In this document: piece by piece, positions 38,353 through 49,890 of the stretch
How the letters are laid out: each line of letters opens with the position of its first letter
How positions within the stretch are numbered: position 1 is the stretch's first letter
Position numbers and translations under genes: made by a program
Notes under the pieces: model-generated
The model's input: the letters and a program-made list of their open reading frames with translations, nothing else
Told to the model about the DNA's origin: nothing
Database searches by the model: none
Source: Climacium dendroides
Lineage: Eukaryota; Streptophyta; Bryopsida; Hypnales; Climaciaceae
DNA: 64,000 nt
Direction of reading: 5' to 3'
Assembly: GCA_950106755.1 (NCBI GenBank)
Contig: OX467083.1
Location: 4,315,501-4,379,500 of the forward strand

Positions 38353-38726
38353 ATGGCAAAGTTCGCGGATGTCGCATACAAGAGTGTGACAGCGGGCTTA
38401 GGGCTCGCTACTCTCTGGGTTGGGGGTAACCTAGTTTTCAACATCACTCGTGGCATCTCGTGGCATTATGCTCAAGAGAAGGTCTTGCTATTACCTTTGA
38501 CCTCGTTTACGGTGTCTTGTGTTCACGATATTAAAATGCCTGGCTGGACGGATCTCACTCTCAATGCAATTCAGGTCTTAGTTTGATATTGAAAACAAAT
38601 ACAGCACAGTGGTGTTACTTGTATAAACAACTTTGTGTAACAGCAGTCTTTTAATTATGTTCGTTCCTGATCTTCGTTCTTGTTGGACAGCCGACTGGAG
38701 GGGTGGAAGCATCACAAAAAAGCTGA
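38353..38726 (+). CDS. Small single-pass membrane protein, 54 aa, two exons
   Basis: No named family is recognised. Exon 1 is 38353-38481 (43 codons) and exon 2 is 38691-38726 (11 codons and TGA), joined in phase 0. The acceptor at 38690 follows a strong pyrimidine tract. The donor (GTCTTG) is weak but like the GTCCAC donor used by the RIN2 gene. The protein starts MAKFADVAYKSVTAG, has one hydrophobic helix at about residues 14-32 (GLGLATLWVGG), then the motif RGISWHYAQ and a short polar tail. Size and layout resemble small mitochondrial inner-membrane subunits, but that is a guess. A likely 5'-UTR intron ends at 38350, three bases before the ATG codon's G. If the donor is not used, the frame runs on to 38586. 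Confidence 0.55.
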
Positions 38727-40350
38727 ACAAGTATTGACAAGATTCGAATTGTCCGCATATCATGGCGAATAGCACGCGATGACACTTCTTGTCAGAGCTG
38801 AGACTATAAGCGACCTTTTGTAGCACTGTTCAAAGAGGAACTGTTTTATTTTTGGAGAGGTTCCTCAATATGCGAATACGTCCTGGGTAGTAATGCCACC
38901 CACCATTCACAGATATCAATACACTTTTCTTTTGATCTCATCTGCGGTCGATCATAGAATGACCAGGTTTTCTAATGTGACATCTATGCTGAACAAGAAG
39001 CTCCTTTGTGGACTTCTCTGGTGCAAGTTTTTAATTGCAATGTTACCTTCATTGCCAGTGTAGTTTCTGCATCGCGCACTTTTGAGCTGTTCAAAGGTCT
39101 CGTTTTGTGTGTTCTGTTTTCTGTAAGTCTTTAGATCTACTTCTGTGCAAGTCTCAAGTTTGCAGGACACGAGTTTTGGGCATCCGATCATTCGATGGGC
39201 ACTGACCATGTTGGAGATGCAATTGCACTTGCACTTTTAGTGATCGCTAATTTGCTTCTTGATAGTTATAGCTGAACATACGGTGAGATGTCAGCCTGCA
39301 CAGTATGAAAAATGGACAGTTGACTTACTGATTGCATGTGACTCTTACTGATTGCATCTCACTCACACTGCGTGCGTACATGCGACTCATACTGAGTGCA
39401 TGGAACTCATACTGATGAACTCCAATTCGTTGAGCTTGGACCCTCTCATTGCTCATATTTCATTCGTGACTACAAAGACTGCCAATGCTTGGTTCTTTGA
39501 GAAGGCATCAAGGCTGTTGAACATGACGACAACAAAGTTTAAAGCATTGGTTGCTGAATAAGACGACAACAAAGTTTTCAGATCAAAGCTTGCGCCAAAG
39601 CAAACCCTAAATTGCAGCAAACAACTTCCAAACATTTGATGCAAACCAAACCCTACGGCAAGTTTGGTACATTGTTCCGTTCGAGATGTGTAATAGTAAT
39701 ATCTATTCCCACTGACACAATCCCGCTCTTTACTCATTAGCTCTTTACTCTTGAACCCAACATAGTCCGGGGAGTTCTATAGGAAAATCGGTGGACTTCC
39801 TACATATTTTCACCTTCCTCGGGTTTTTTAAATCTGCCCAGAAGTGTGCCAAAAGGTGGTAAAAATTCCTGGTCCCCATTTCCTACAATTTCACTTTCCT
39901 CCTGGTGGCATTGCTGTCATTGTGAATTTTCATTTGGAAAATTTCCTTAACTTTTTGAATCAAGATGGTTCTAAATTTCTTTTTGCTTCTCTTCTTTAAG
40001 CTACTTTGTTTTGTTTTAAAAGGAGGTTCATTTGCATATTGCAATTTCCATAGCAAGATTTGAACTTGGCATTGCCCTTGGCTTAGGGTTAGGGATTTAG
40101 CCTTCCAAAAATACACGGATCCAAGAGAAGGGCCATGCATTTTTAGGAGGCTCGTTAGTACAACATGCCTACAATTAGTAAGGTAGGAGGTCTATAAATG
40201 GACCATTTAAGGGCTAGAACTAAATTTTAGGAAGGTGGAACATCTTAAAATACTTTTTAGTAAATTTTCCTTAAAAGACAAGTGGAATTGACATCTAACC
40301 CAAGTCATTTCATGTTTTTTTGGATCTTTGTAGGATTAGCTATAAAATTT
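38727..40350. other. 3' flank of the 54-aa gene, no further gene seen
   Basis: No open frame here has a recognisable product. It includes the probable 3' UTR and a short tandem array at 39325. Confidence 0.5.
39325..39417. repeat. Degenerate ~21-bp tandem array
   Basis: Four to five units of the form TTACTGATTGCATGTGACTC, with drift toward CATACTGAGTGCATGGAACTC. Confidence 0.75.
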
Positions 40351-40369
40351 AGAAGTTGAAATGACATAG

Positions 40370-40482
40370 GGCTCTAAAATCACCCACTCCTAAAATATAC
40401 ACTATTTGTATATTTTTGAAGTCTATGAAAAAGCAATGTGTACAAATAGTGTACATTTAAGAGGGTGAGCAATTTTATAGCC
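40370..40482. mobile_element. 113-bp foldback MITE (GGCTMTAAAATT ends)
   Basis: Arms of about 45 bp are inverted repeats: GGCTCTAAAATCACCCACTC on the left against GGCTATAAAATTGCTCACCC read inward from the right, then TACACTATTTGTA in both arms. The loop is about 25 bp. No clear TSD. Confidence 0.7.
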
Positions 40483-40550
40483 TAAGCGCTTTTAGAACCT
40501 CCTACCTTACAACATGCCATTTCTACCATTTAACTAACGGCTACAACACT

Positions 40551-41111
40551 CCCGGGGGGTGCACTCCCCCTTTTTTTGATGTTAGCATGCAAACTAAACT
40601 TTGGACCCCCTATATACTTTTTGAATTTTAAATAAAATTAAATGAAAAAATATGAATAGATTTTTTTACTTTAAAAGTTTATGTTTTGAATTATTGATAT
40701 TTTATTTGTTAATAATAATTAGTTACAAATTTTTGAAGTAAAAAGATACATTGTAGAACTGAAAAATAACTTTCACACCTCTATATTATATAAGAAAAAA
40801 TTATCTAAAAAATGAACAAAAAAATCCTAAAAATAACTCTCTATTGAAAGCTCATTTGAGTTGAATATTGATGCAATGGTAATCTAAATGTGTTCTCCCA
40901 AAATATTTGAGTTAAAAAAACATGCCATTTTAGTGCATTTTTAACCTTTTTTAGAAATCATTCCATATTTTATTTGAGTTTGAAATTTTGGGAGTAGAAT
41001 CCTATAGTCATTACTAAAAAATGCTCAAAATTTGAAGTTAAAATTATAGTTTATTAGAAACCACTTGTTTGCATGTGGTTTGTTGTAGTAGAACTAAGTG
41101 CACCCCCCAAG
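40551..41111. mobile_element. hAT-like MITE, copy A (561 bp)
   Basis: Starts CCCGGGGGGTGCACT and ends AGTGCACCCCCCAAG. The 8-bp flanks are ACAACACT (40543-40550) and ACAATACT (41112-41119), which differ at one base. The interior is related to copy B at 41539 (shared TTTATGTTTTGAATTATTG, AATAATAATTAGTTACAAAT and TTTCACACC). There is no coding capacity. Confidence 0.8.
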
Positions 41112-41538
41112 ACAATACTACTTCTATAACTTGTAAAAATCAATCATGCCATTTCATTTGTGTTAAAAAAATTAGAGATAGAAATCAATCATTTGTTGGT
41201 CAAGGATTGTGTTGAACTTACAACTCTTTTAATTAATGATAAGTTCTTCATACCCTTCTTTTCAAGGTTGTAGTGAGTACCAGCCTAATCGAGTTGATGA
41301 AGTCATGTAGTACTTAATTTAGAATGGAACTTTATATTCCCAGGTAAAATTTTAATGGATCGATTGGAGAGTATAATTAACTTGAGCTTGTGAGAATGAG
41401 TGACAATGCATCTACTCACTTAGGTAGGGCACCCTCTCCTCCAAGGATTGGAAGGCCTTTGTAAAAAAAATCCACTATAGTTAGTTGTAAATTGGTTGAC
41501 TGTTGCCAATCCTTTATTTCAAACAGTAATTTCCTTTC

Positions 41539-42128
41539 CCCGGGGGTGCACTACAAAGGAAATTCATGGGTGAGGAGCGACCAAATTTTGGACCCCCTAT
41601 ATTATATCCTAAAATTTTATTTTATTTTTCTTAAAAAAATATGAATAGATTTTCCTACTTTGAAAGTTTATGTTTTGAATTATTGGTATTTTTTTATGCT
41701 AATAATAATTAGTTACAAATTTTAGAAGAAAAAAGATACACTATAAAGCTAAAAATAACTTTCACACCCCTATATTATATAAGAAAAAAAATTGAAAAAT
41801 GAAAAAAAAATTCTATAAAATAGCTTTCTATTGAAAGTATATTTTGGCTAAATATTGATACAATAGTCATCTTCATGTGATCTCTATAAATATTTTAGTT
41901 GAAAAACATGCCATTTTAGTTCATTTTTCAATCCTTTCCAGACAATATATCACATGTTATTTATGATTGAAATTTTGGCAATAGAGACCTATAGACATTG
42001 TTAAATTAAGCTCAAAATTGTAGGTTGAAATTATAGTTTATTAGAAAGTAATTAGAAAAAGTAGAAATGGGTAGTTAGGGTTTGGTCGCTCCTCACCCAT
42101 GAACTTCCTTTGTAGTGCACCCCCCGAG
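41539..42128. mobile_element. hAT-like MITE, copy B (590 bp) with perfect 8-bp TSD
   Basis: Terminal inverted repeats of about 45 bp are nearly perfect: GGGTGCACTACAAAGGAA then TTCATGGGTGAGGAGCGACC on the left, mirrored at the right end. The flanks TTCCTTTC (41531-41538 and 42129-42136) are identical. An 8-bp duplication indicates the hAT superfamily. It has no coding capacity, so it must have moved with a transposase from elsewhere. Confidence 0.88.
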
Positions 42129-42496
42129 TTCCTTTCATAATCTTGCAAGGACTAGCTTAATTGCTACATTTTTTCCCAACCTAGTCCATTTCTAAAAAGC
42201 ACCTTCTTTTGTTCAAAATCTCATTCTAAACTTTTCTATCTCATTTGGACATTCTCCAAAAAAATTGGCTAGCTTGTAACTAAATGCCGGTACTCCCTGC
42301 TCATTGGAATCCAATTTGAATTGTAAACACAATGTGGCAAAAAGATGCGAACCATCCTATTTTCCACCACACACACCTCCGTTTTGAAAATCTAGGGCCA
42401 TTGATCTTTGTTTAAATCCCCTCCCCCTTCTCTAATGCCATTGATTTTCAAAAAACAACTTGGGATACAATATGGATATGGGATATGGATACAGGT

Positions 42497-42599
42497 ACAT
42501 ACTAGGGATATTATATTTGTATAGATATATATACAAATTAGTAATAGATACATATACATACTAGATATTATATTTGTATAGATACATATACAAACTAGG
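42497..42599. repeat. 59-bp tandem duplication (TATATTTGTATAGATA)
   Basis: A block beginning ACATACTAG and running through ATTATATTTGTATAGATA is repeated at a 59-bp offset. The flanks also carry GGATATGGATA units. Confidence 0.75.
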
Positions 42600-44639
42600 A
42601 ATACAAACTTCGGATATGGATATAGAAACAAATATATACAAATACGGATACAACATTTAGGATATATCACATATCAAATGCAACACAAACCGCCTCACAA
42701 AAATTACAAATAGGGTTGGGATAGGAGGTGAATGAATTTGATTCAATTTAAATTAATTTTTTTAGAAGTGAGATGGGGGTAAATAAATTGAATTACATTA
42801 AAAATAATTGAAGGACATTGTGTCATACAATGTCCTCAAAAGATGCAATAACTGCATTAACACCATACAAAATGACATTGTCACTTTTCAATGCTACTCT
42901 ATGCTACTGAGGCACTATAATTATGCAAGAAAATGTCTCTTTAAAGAGATGCCCACCTTGACCTTCTAAAATGAAAGAGATTAGAAAAAAAATTAATTTA
43001 AAGGTACCCTATCAAGAAATGCCCCCCAAAATTGACATCTTTTTCTTTTTAAAAAAGTCCCCTACTTTATGTTAATATAGATTTTTATAAAATAGAAAGC
43101 ATTTTAGTTGGAAAATTCCTTTGGACTATCCTATAAAAAGTCATTACTAAACATTTGTATATATCTACATTATCAAAAAAAGTCTATATGTAAGATTGTT
43201 GTTAATTGTGACAATCCATAAAATAAACTTTGAAAGTCCCACATTACTAATACAAACTATAAGTTCTAAAATTGACAACATGGATGTCTTCACAATTAAG
43301 TTGTTAAGTATTTAAGGCAAAAAGGTAGTGAAAAGATGTGACCATTTGTAATGCTAACACTTGTTGAAAATAACTTTGTGACCAGATTATTGAGACACTC
43401 ATCCATGCATACACATTGATGTACAAACACAAATATATAGGATACAATGTCGATAGTAGAGGTACAAAACAAAATTCACAAGGACATTGTGATTGTGAAT
43501 GTGAATTAATTAATGGGTAGATTGTGTCAATTGTCTTTGCCTATGCATCCAAAAGATGCATACTAATGATAATCCATAATCTTTCTTTTTCTTGTACATT
43601 TGCAAAAGCTTAACAACTATAGTAATATAAGTTGAAGAGCTTCATTTCATGCCCATTTGCAAAGTATAAAAATAGCATGGAAGTTGACTAAAATGATGGA
43701 TCCTCTTGCAATTTAGACTCAAACTTGTATATAGACACTATCATAATATCCTAGTTGCTTATGGTATTTGAGTCTATAATTTTGAATTGACAAACTGCAG
43801 TCAATAAATCTTATTCTTGTTTGTAATTATTTTTTCAATATTTCTACTTTTTGCATTGAATTTTGTTGAACTTTCAATCTACAATTTTATTTCAATTGAT
43901 TCTTTGATATCAAAAAAGGCAACCCTTTGTATATCTTGTTATTTTACTTTGATGATCATAATTTTGAAATGGGTTGCCTTCATTCTAAATTAAGCTTTTA
44001 ATATTGTCTACTCAAAACTTCTTACTTGCCTTGTGATTTTTGTCAAAGTTAGTATCAAGTTGATACTAGTTTTAACCACATCACTTGCTGAAACAAAGCC
44101 TTGCCTCCAAATATGTGCCATGTAAAATTTACAAAAAATTTAAAGTGTCTTGATAAATGAAAATGTCATTATTATTCCCCCCTCCCCTTCAAGTTTCAAT
44201 TTCAAACAATAAATAAAGTTGAAAATTATTTCCATAACTTACTTATATGTCTAATAACTATTTTTTGGGTATCAAAGAATTTTGTTTTGGGATTAGTATC
44301 AAGTTTATTAATTTTTGTATTGATTTTTTATTTCAAAATGTTTTAATTTACTTGTATTTACTAAAACAAAATGGTTGTTTTATGACTACAAAATATAATT
44401 GCACCCAATCATAAAATCTCAAAATATAATTCAAGCAAAAATCACTATAGATGACACTTGACATGACTATTGACTAGGTTTAGTCATCACCTCAGTCATC
44501 ACCAATGAGTCAATTCAAATATGAATCATATTTGCAGCCATATATATTGGAGGGGGGTATAATTAGCCATATTTTGCCAACATGGTGCATACATTGACTA
44601 TTCTTGGAGGCTTGACTTTTTCTTAACCTACGTAGGCAA

Positions 44640-44995
44640 AGGAAAAAAAAGCCTATGTAGCATGTAACTCCGTGTAGTCATATTGACTACAATGAGTTAA
44701 ATTTTGACTGACGTGGCATGTAACTTTGTGTAATCATATTTTTTGCTAAAGTGGAATGTAACCTTGTGTAGTCATATTTTTTACTTATGTAGAATATAAC
44801 TTTTGTAAGTCATATTCTTTATTGATGTGAAAAATAACTTTTATGAGTCATATTCTTTGGTGATGTAGAATATGATCTTAGTGATTCATTTTCTCAATTA
44901 ATGTGGATAATGACTCTTGTAAATCACATTTTTTTGTTAATGTGAAATATGATTGCTATGAGTCATATTATTGGTTGATGTGGCAATTCACATGA
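44640..44995. repeat. Minisatellite, ~38-bp unit, about eight copies
   Basis: Units centre on GTGAGTCATATTCTTTRTTG followed by ATGTRGAATATGACTT, spaced about 38 bp apart. Copies differ from each other at several positions. Confidence 0.8.
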
Positions 44996-46553
44996 AATGT
45001 TACTAGTAATTTTATGATTGAATGTAGTCATATGTTTAAAAGCGTAAAGTGACATTTTTGGCATGATTGAGCATTGTGTGACTATAGTTAGTCATATTTG
45101 GGTTAAAATATATTATGAAATACGACTCAAGCAAATGATATTTAGGATAACTAATACCACATTTCTAAATTTGTATGCACGGTTTGTGTTGGGGTGATTG
45201 GAGCTTTTGTCATAAACTACAATTTTTTCCATGCATTCTAAATGAACGTGATGCATTGTGGTCATGCATCAATATGGTTTGGTAGCTAAATAAAAAATTC
45301 CATTTAATTAACAACAAGTACATATTTTTTAGAATATGTTGAAATGCACAAGAGAAAAAATGCATTTTAGAATGTGACTCTTATCAATGACATTCATAAG
45401 TTACTAATACAAAATATATCACAATGACACTTTGTAAATTCTTCATTGTGATAAAAGCCATGAGATCACATGCTTATAAGACCTATATCTTTTACAAACA
45501 TGTGAAGATATTGCCTCTTTGGTCTTGCAAGTAGCCTCCAATAACTTCATTTCAACTTCTAGTGCCTATATGTATAATCAATGAGGTTAATTTTCAATGT
45601 ATGAATAATATAGCTCAACCTTCACAGATTTAAGTCAACAAAAAATATATACAAGTTTAATCCCCAAAGGACTAAGGCCTTTTTTCCACCAAAAAATGTT
45701 AAAAAAACTATCATTTCTATTGCAAAGAGTAAAAGAAATTTGAAAATTGGTTTTTTGGCACATATAACCACAAGATCTTATACCTAACTAGTATAAAAAT
45801 GTGTGGAATAATTTTAGAATTTTGATTGCACAAATTGCAAGATATATGCATTTATAGTGAAAAACAAATTTTTCAACACATTGCGGAAATAGATTATTTG
45901 ACTTTGAACCTTCTTAAATTAAATTATTTTCACTAAAGAGTCTGATGTTTAAATCTCTCTAGTGGGAAATTGAATTGAGAGTTTGAGGGAAAAAATTCAA
46001 AAGATTACTATCTCTAAGATGGAATTAAAAAGCACTAATCCCTATGATGAGATTGTTTTAGCAAGAAAACTAAACCATGTGGAACTTTTTTCTGAATTTT
46101 TAAAAAAAATTGCTTAAAAAAAATGAATCTTACAAGTTACTTTTTCAAAAAGATGCTTAAATTGCCTAAAAAAATAAGATTATCTATAACTTTCACATCA
46201 CTTATGCAAATGAAATGAATCAAAGTTTTTGATGTAAAAAAAATAATCTATGAGAAAAAAATTTAAAAACTAAAAAATTTCAATTTTCAATTTTTTTTCC
46301 ACCGGGCTTTCCTATTTTGAGTTTATTTAGCGTAACTTTTGTTTGCGGGCACCAATTGAAAAAAATTATATTCCTAAGAAGATAGTCAATTTTTTTATTT
46401 TCAAAAAAAGTTTCAAGAAGTTATGACAAAAATTGAGACCGTAGGTATCTATCCAAAATCAAATTTGTTCTCCAAAGGGACAATGGTCCTTTAAGGGTTA
46501 AGATAAGAAAAAGCCATAACCACTATATCTCTTGAAAATGCAAATAAACATTC

Positions 46554-46975
46554 AAGAAGAAAGAAGCAGGTGATAGAGGGAACAAGAAATAAAAAGCAGC
46601 AAGCATTAAGAAGTAATAGCAAGCAAGAGGTAAGATGCAACATAAAGAATTAAGAAGCAAGAATTAAAAAAGCAACAAGAAGCCTGAGTTAAGATGAAAC
46701 AAGAAGCATGAATTAAGATGCAACAAGAAGAAACCAGGAACAAAAACTAAAGAAGCAAGAAGAAAAAACAAGAAGTAACAAGAAAGAACTAAGATGTAAC
46801 AATAGAAAACTAGAAGCAATAAGCAAGAATTAAGAGGCAACAAGAGCCAAGAACTAATAAACAACAAGAAGCAAGAATAAAAAACAAAACAAGAGCTAAA
46901 ATGTGACAAGAAACAAGGCAATAAGAAGCAAAACCTAGGAAGCAACAAAAAAACAAAGAGGAAGCAAAAATAGCC
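46554..46975. repeat. Degenerate purine-rich array (AAGAAGCAAGAATTAAG)
   Basis: About 420 bp of AAGAAGCAACAAGAATTAAG-like units, nearly free of T apart from the ATTAAG/ACTAAG steps. The minus-strand frame across it (46948-46664) is only a product of the repeat. Confidence 0.8.
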
Positions 46976-48194
46976 AAGTGTTGCACTTTGAGGAGTGGCT
47001 ACTACAAAATGGCGGCTAAGGTTTTAAAATAAATCAATGGCAGCTACATAGAAGTGGCAGCAACAATTTTAAAACCCTAGTCTTGTGATTTTCCCTAATA
47101 CTACACATAACTTGCTCTAGTCATGTAACTTGATGTAGTCATATAATTGATCAATCATGACTATTTTAAGCAACTAAGCTACATTAACAACCAACTTTGA
47201 TTCAAAGTGGATATGTAGACACCATAACTCCATAAAATGCCTAAAGGAAAGCTATAAGGCCTTAAACACCTATAGGTATGGCAAAAAAATCCCATCTAAA
47301 CAGAAGCCATGCGTCTATCAAAGTATCTACATGCATTCACAAAGTGCATGGGAACAAAAATATTTGATGAAGGTACTATTTAAAAGCATCTTTGAAGCAA
47401 AAAAAGAATTATGCTTTTATAATCTATATCTTTGTAAGAACATGCAAACAACCATCTTTTAATTGCAATACAAGCATGGGCAATGCTTAGCTTAGGGTAT
47501 CACTTTTTGGACACACTAATTATCTTATTTTTGTTTAAAACCTTCAAAGTTTGACTAATTTGTTCATTTTAATCAAATAAGAAGATCCTAATTTTTTTTT
47601 AAATTTCTGCACCTCAATGGAATTAAGATGTACATTCATAATAAGTTTTTTTTTCTTAAAAACTTTAATTTTTGGATCTTTTCATAAAAGTGAGAAAAAA
47701 TGCTGAATTTTGAGATTTGTAGGCATCATAGTGCATAATTTATTAATTTTTTGTTAATAAAATAAATTATTTTATGTATTGGACCACTTAATGTAAATCA
47801 TATCCAAAAATGATATTAAAATAAAATTATTTGATATTCCAAATGCTTTTTTTTCAAGGATTCTAGGTGCATTGGATAAAACTTTTTTTAAAATTAAAAA
47901 TTAAAAATTAAAAAATCCATAAAAATTCTTAAAATTCTTTGATCATGATGATTTTTTTTATACATTACAAGTGTAGGTAGCTAAAACCAATTTTTTTGAA
48001 ATTTCACTTTAATATGATTAAAAGATGAAGTCGTTTGACACAATGCAATGGATTGACATTGTAGTTTGGACAACGTTTTGGGGTACTCCAAGGAGACCAT
48101 TGTTTGCATGCATGTGCCCATGGTGAGTTTCAATCTTCATAAGAAATTCAAACTTTTTGTTAGTTTAAGTTATAGAGTGCTAACTACCTATTAA

Positions 48195-48239
48195 AAAATA
48201 GTAAAAATCTTTATTCATTATAAAGATTTTTACTATTTT
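48195..48239. repeat. Perfect 19-bp hairpin
   Basis: AAAATAGTAAAAATCTTTA at 48195-48213 and its exact complement at 48221-48239, with a 7-base loop. It could be a small foldback element or a cruciform. No T-run or gene end suggests a terminator. Confidence 0.85.
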
Positions 48240-48630
48240 CTAATTCATCCTTCAAGACTTCATCCAACATTTTCTTTGAACTCCTAAAGGACCAGTATGC
48301 ATTTTTGGTAGTATAGAAGGCATTTTTGGCAGTATGTGACTAGAGATTTGCATATTTCAGGTTGAAATTTTAATAGAAGGCTAGAAGGTGGGGACGAAGA
48401 AAATCTTTCATATACACCAAATTTCATGACATTTGAAAATACGAGTCAAAAGTTATGGCCAAATATGTTACTTTTTTCATTGATCAGGCAGTACGGGCAG
48501 ATAAAAAAATCACTTTTTTTGACAATAAAAATTCATAATTGGATTTTTAGAGTTATATATACATAGAAAGCTTTAAATCATTCCATTTTTATCAATGACA
48601 TGAAAATTATGAGTAGTTTTTATTTGTGGG

Positions 48631-49890
48631 TGTCACATTCCTATCTCCTTGGGGTGCTTGAAGTGCCTTAGTGAGTAAAAGGGACCTTGGGAGTGACTTC
48701 CCAAGCCTTACAAAAGATTAAGAAGGGAGAAATGGGTATCTTTTGAACAAACAGGGCACAATGGTGCCTTGAATTTGAAAGATATGATGGTTTATCATAC
48801 ATTATTAGAAAGTCCTAAGAGTACACATTCAACCGTCTAAAGAAAGCGTGATTTGGACTTGTAAACTAAAAGTTATGGCCGTTCAAAGTTGGTAGTGTCT
48901 TGGTGGTGACAAGATACTTAAAGGCTAGGAGTGAGAGATTTCTAATGAATTCTTTATGGAAATATGTCATGTAGCATATCATTAGAAAGCTAAGAATATA
49001 AGGAAGCTAGAATGACAAGCATTATAAAGTTCTAAGTTCTAAGTCAAAAGTTATGACTAAGAGAAGGGTTGTGGTGAAAGCGTGGCACTTCTCCCAATGA
49101 ACCCAAATCTTTAGAAGGACATAACTTTGTGAGAACTTGTCCAAATAAGATGAGTGAGTAGTCCATTGGCATTTATTTGTCACGTAGATATTCAAAATGG
49201 CTTGCATGTGGGATTTGTGACTTTAATCGCAAAGTTACATTATTTGGAAATTTGGGAGTCTAAATGGTGGTATAATGTTATGATTTTGGTTGGAATCGGA
49301 TGGTCTTCCAAAACCAAAGTATGTTTGGAGACTTTTTTCAACTTAGAAGGGGGGCTACTGAATCCCTTTTCTCCCTTCTTAGTCTTGAGTCACTAGTGAA
49401 AAGTCCCGGTGACTCAAGGTGGATAATGCAAATTCACCACCAAATCTAAGGCACCATGGAATACTAGTGTGGGTATCATGTGGCACCAGTTGGATGGACA
49501 CCCACTCTTTGCCGGGCATTTCTAATGTATCTTGAGGTATGAGTCCTGATTATTCATAAGTACAAGTAGTAAGTACATTATGAACTTAGGATGGAGTTGG
49601 AATAACATTCAAAGGTGGTTAGCACCGGTGGTGAGTAGTGCCTCCATCGGATGCTTTGACATCAATGGAAGTTCTACCACATGTCACCAAGTGACATGCC
49701 TAGTGTCATGAGTGGGGTATGTGTGTTAATAGTCCTGGGGATTGGAATTTGGTAACATAAGTTGAAAAATAGGAACTAATGCCGTGGGTATATGGCATGT
49801 GTAGTGTTAGTAAGTTGTGATTCAAGGGATACTAAAAGTGAAGCATGGTGAGTCCATTAGGAGTTGCAAGGTGTTACTAGAGCTGTGACA
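48631..49890 (+). mobile_element. Solo LTR (1,260 bp) with perfect 5-bp TSD
   Basis: Begins TGTCACATTCC and ends GAGCTGTGACA, giving the TG...CA ends of an LTR. GTGGG flanks both sides (48626-48630 and 49891-49895). There are no internal retrotransposon genes, so it is a solo LTR left by recombination between two LTRs. Related to 27705-29013 in the same orientation. Confidence 0.88.

Larger units (their letters stand above)
42137..48630. other. AT-rich gene-free DNA with tandem arrays
   Basis: No gene is supported in this 6.5 kb. It contains the arrays listed at 42497, 44640 and 46554 and a hairpin at 48195. Confidence 0.7.

Noticed and set aside
45655..46503. Possible TIR element with TTAATCCCCAAAGGACTAAG-like ends
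   Set aside because: The inverted match is only about 70% over 25 bp in low-complexity DNA and no TSD is visible.
46664..46948. A 94-codon minus-strand hydrophobic frame resembling a membrane protein
   Set aside because: It is the translation of a purine-rich tandem array on the other strand; the Leu/Phe/Ser/Cys pattern is a repeat artefact.
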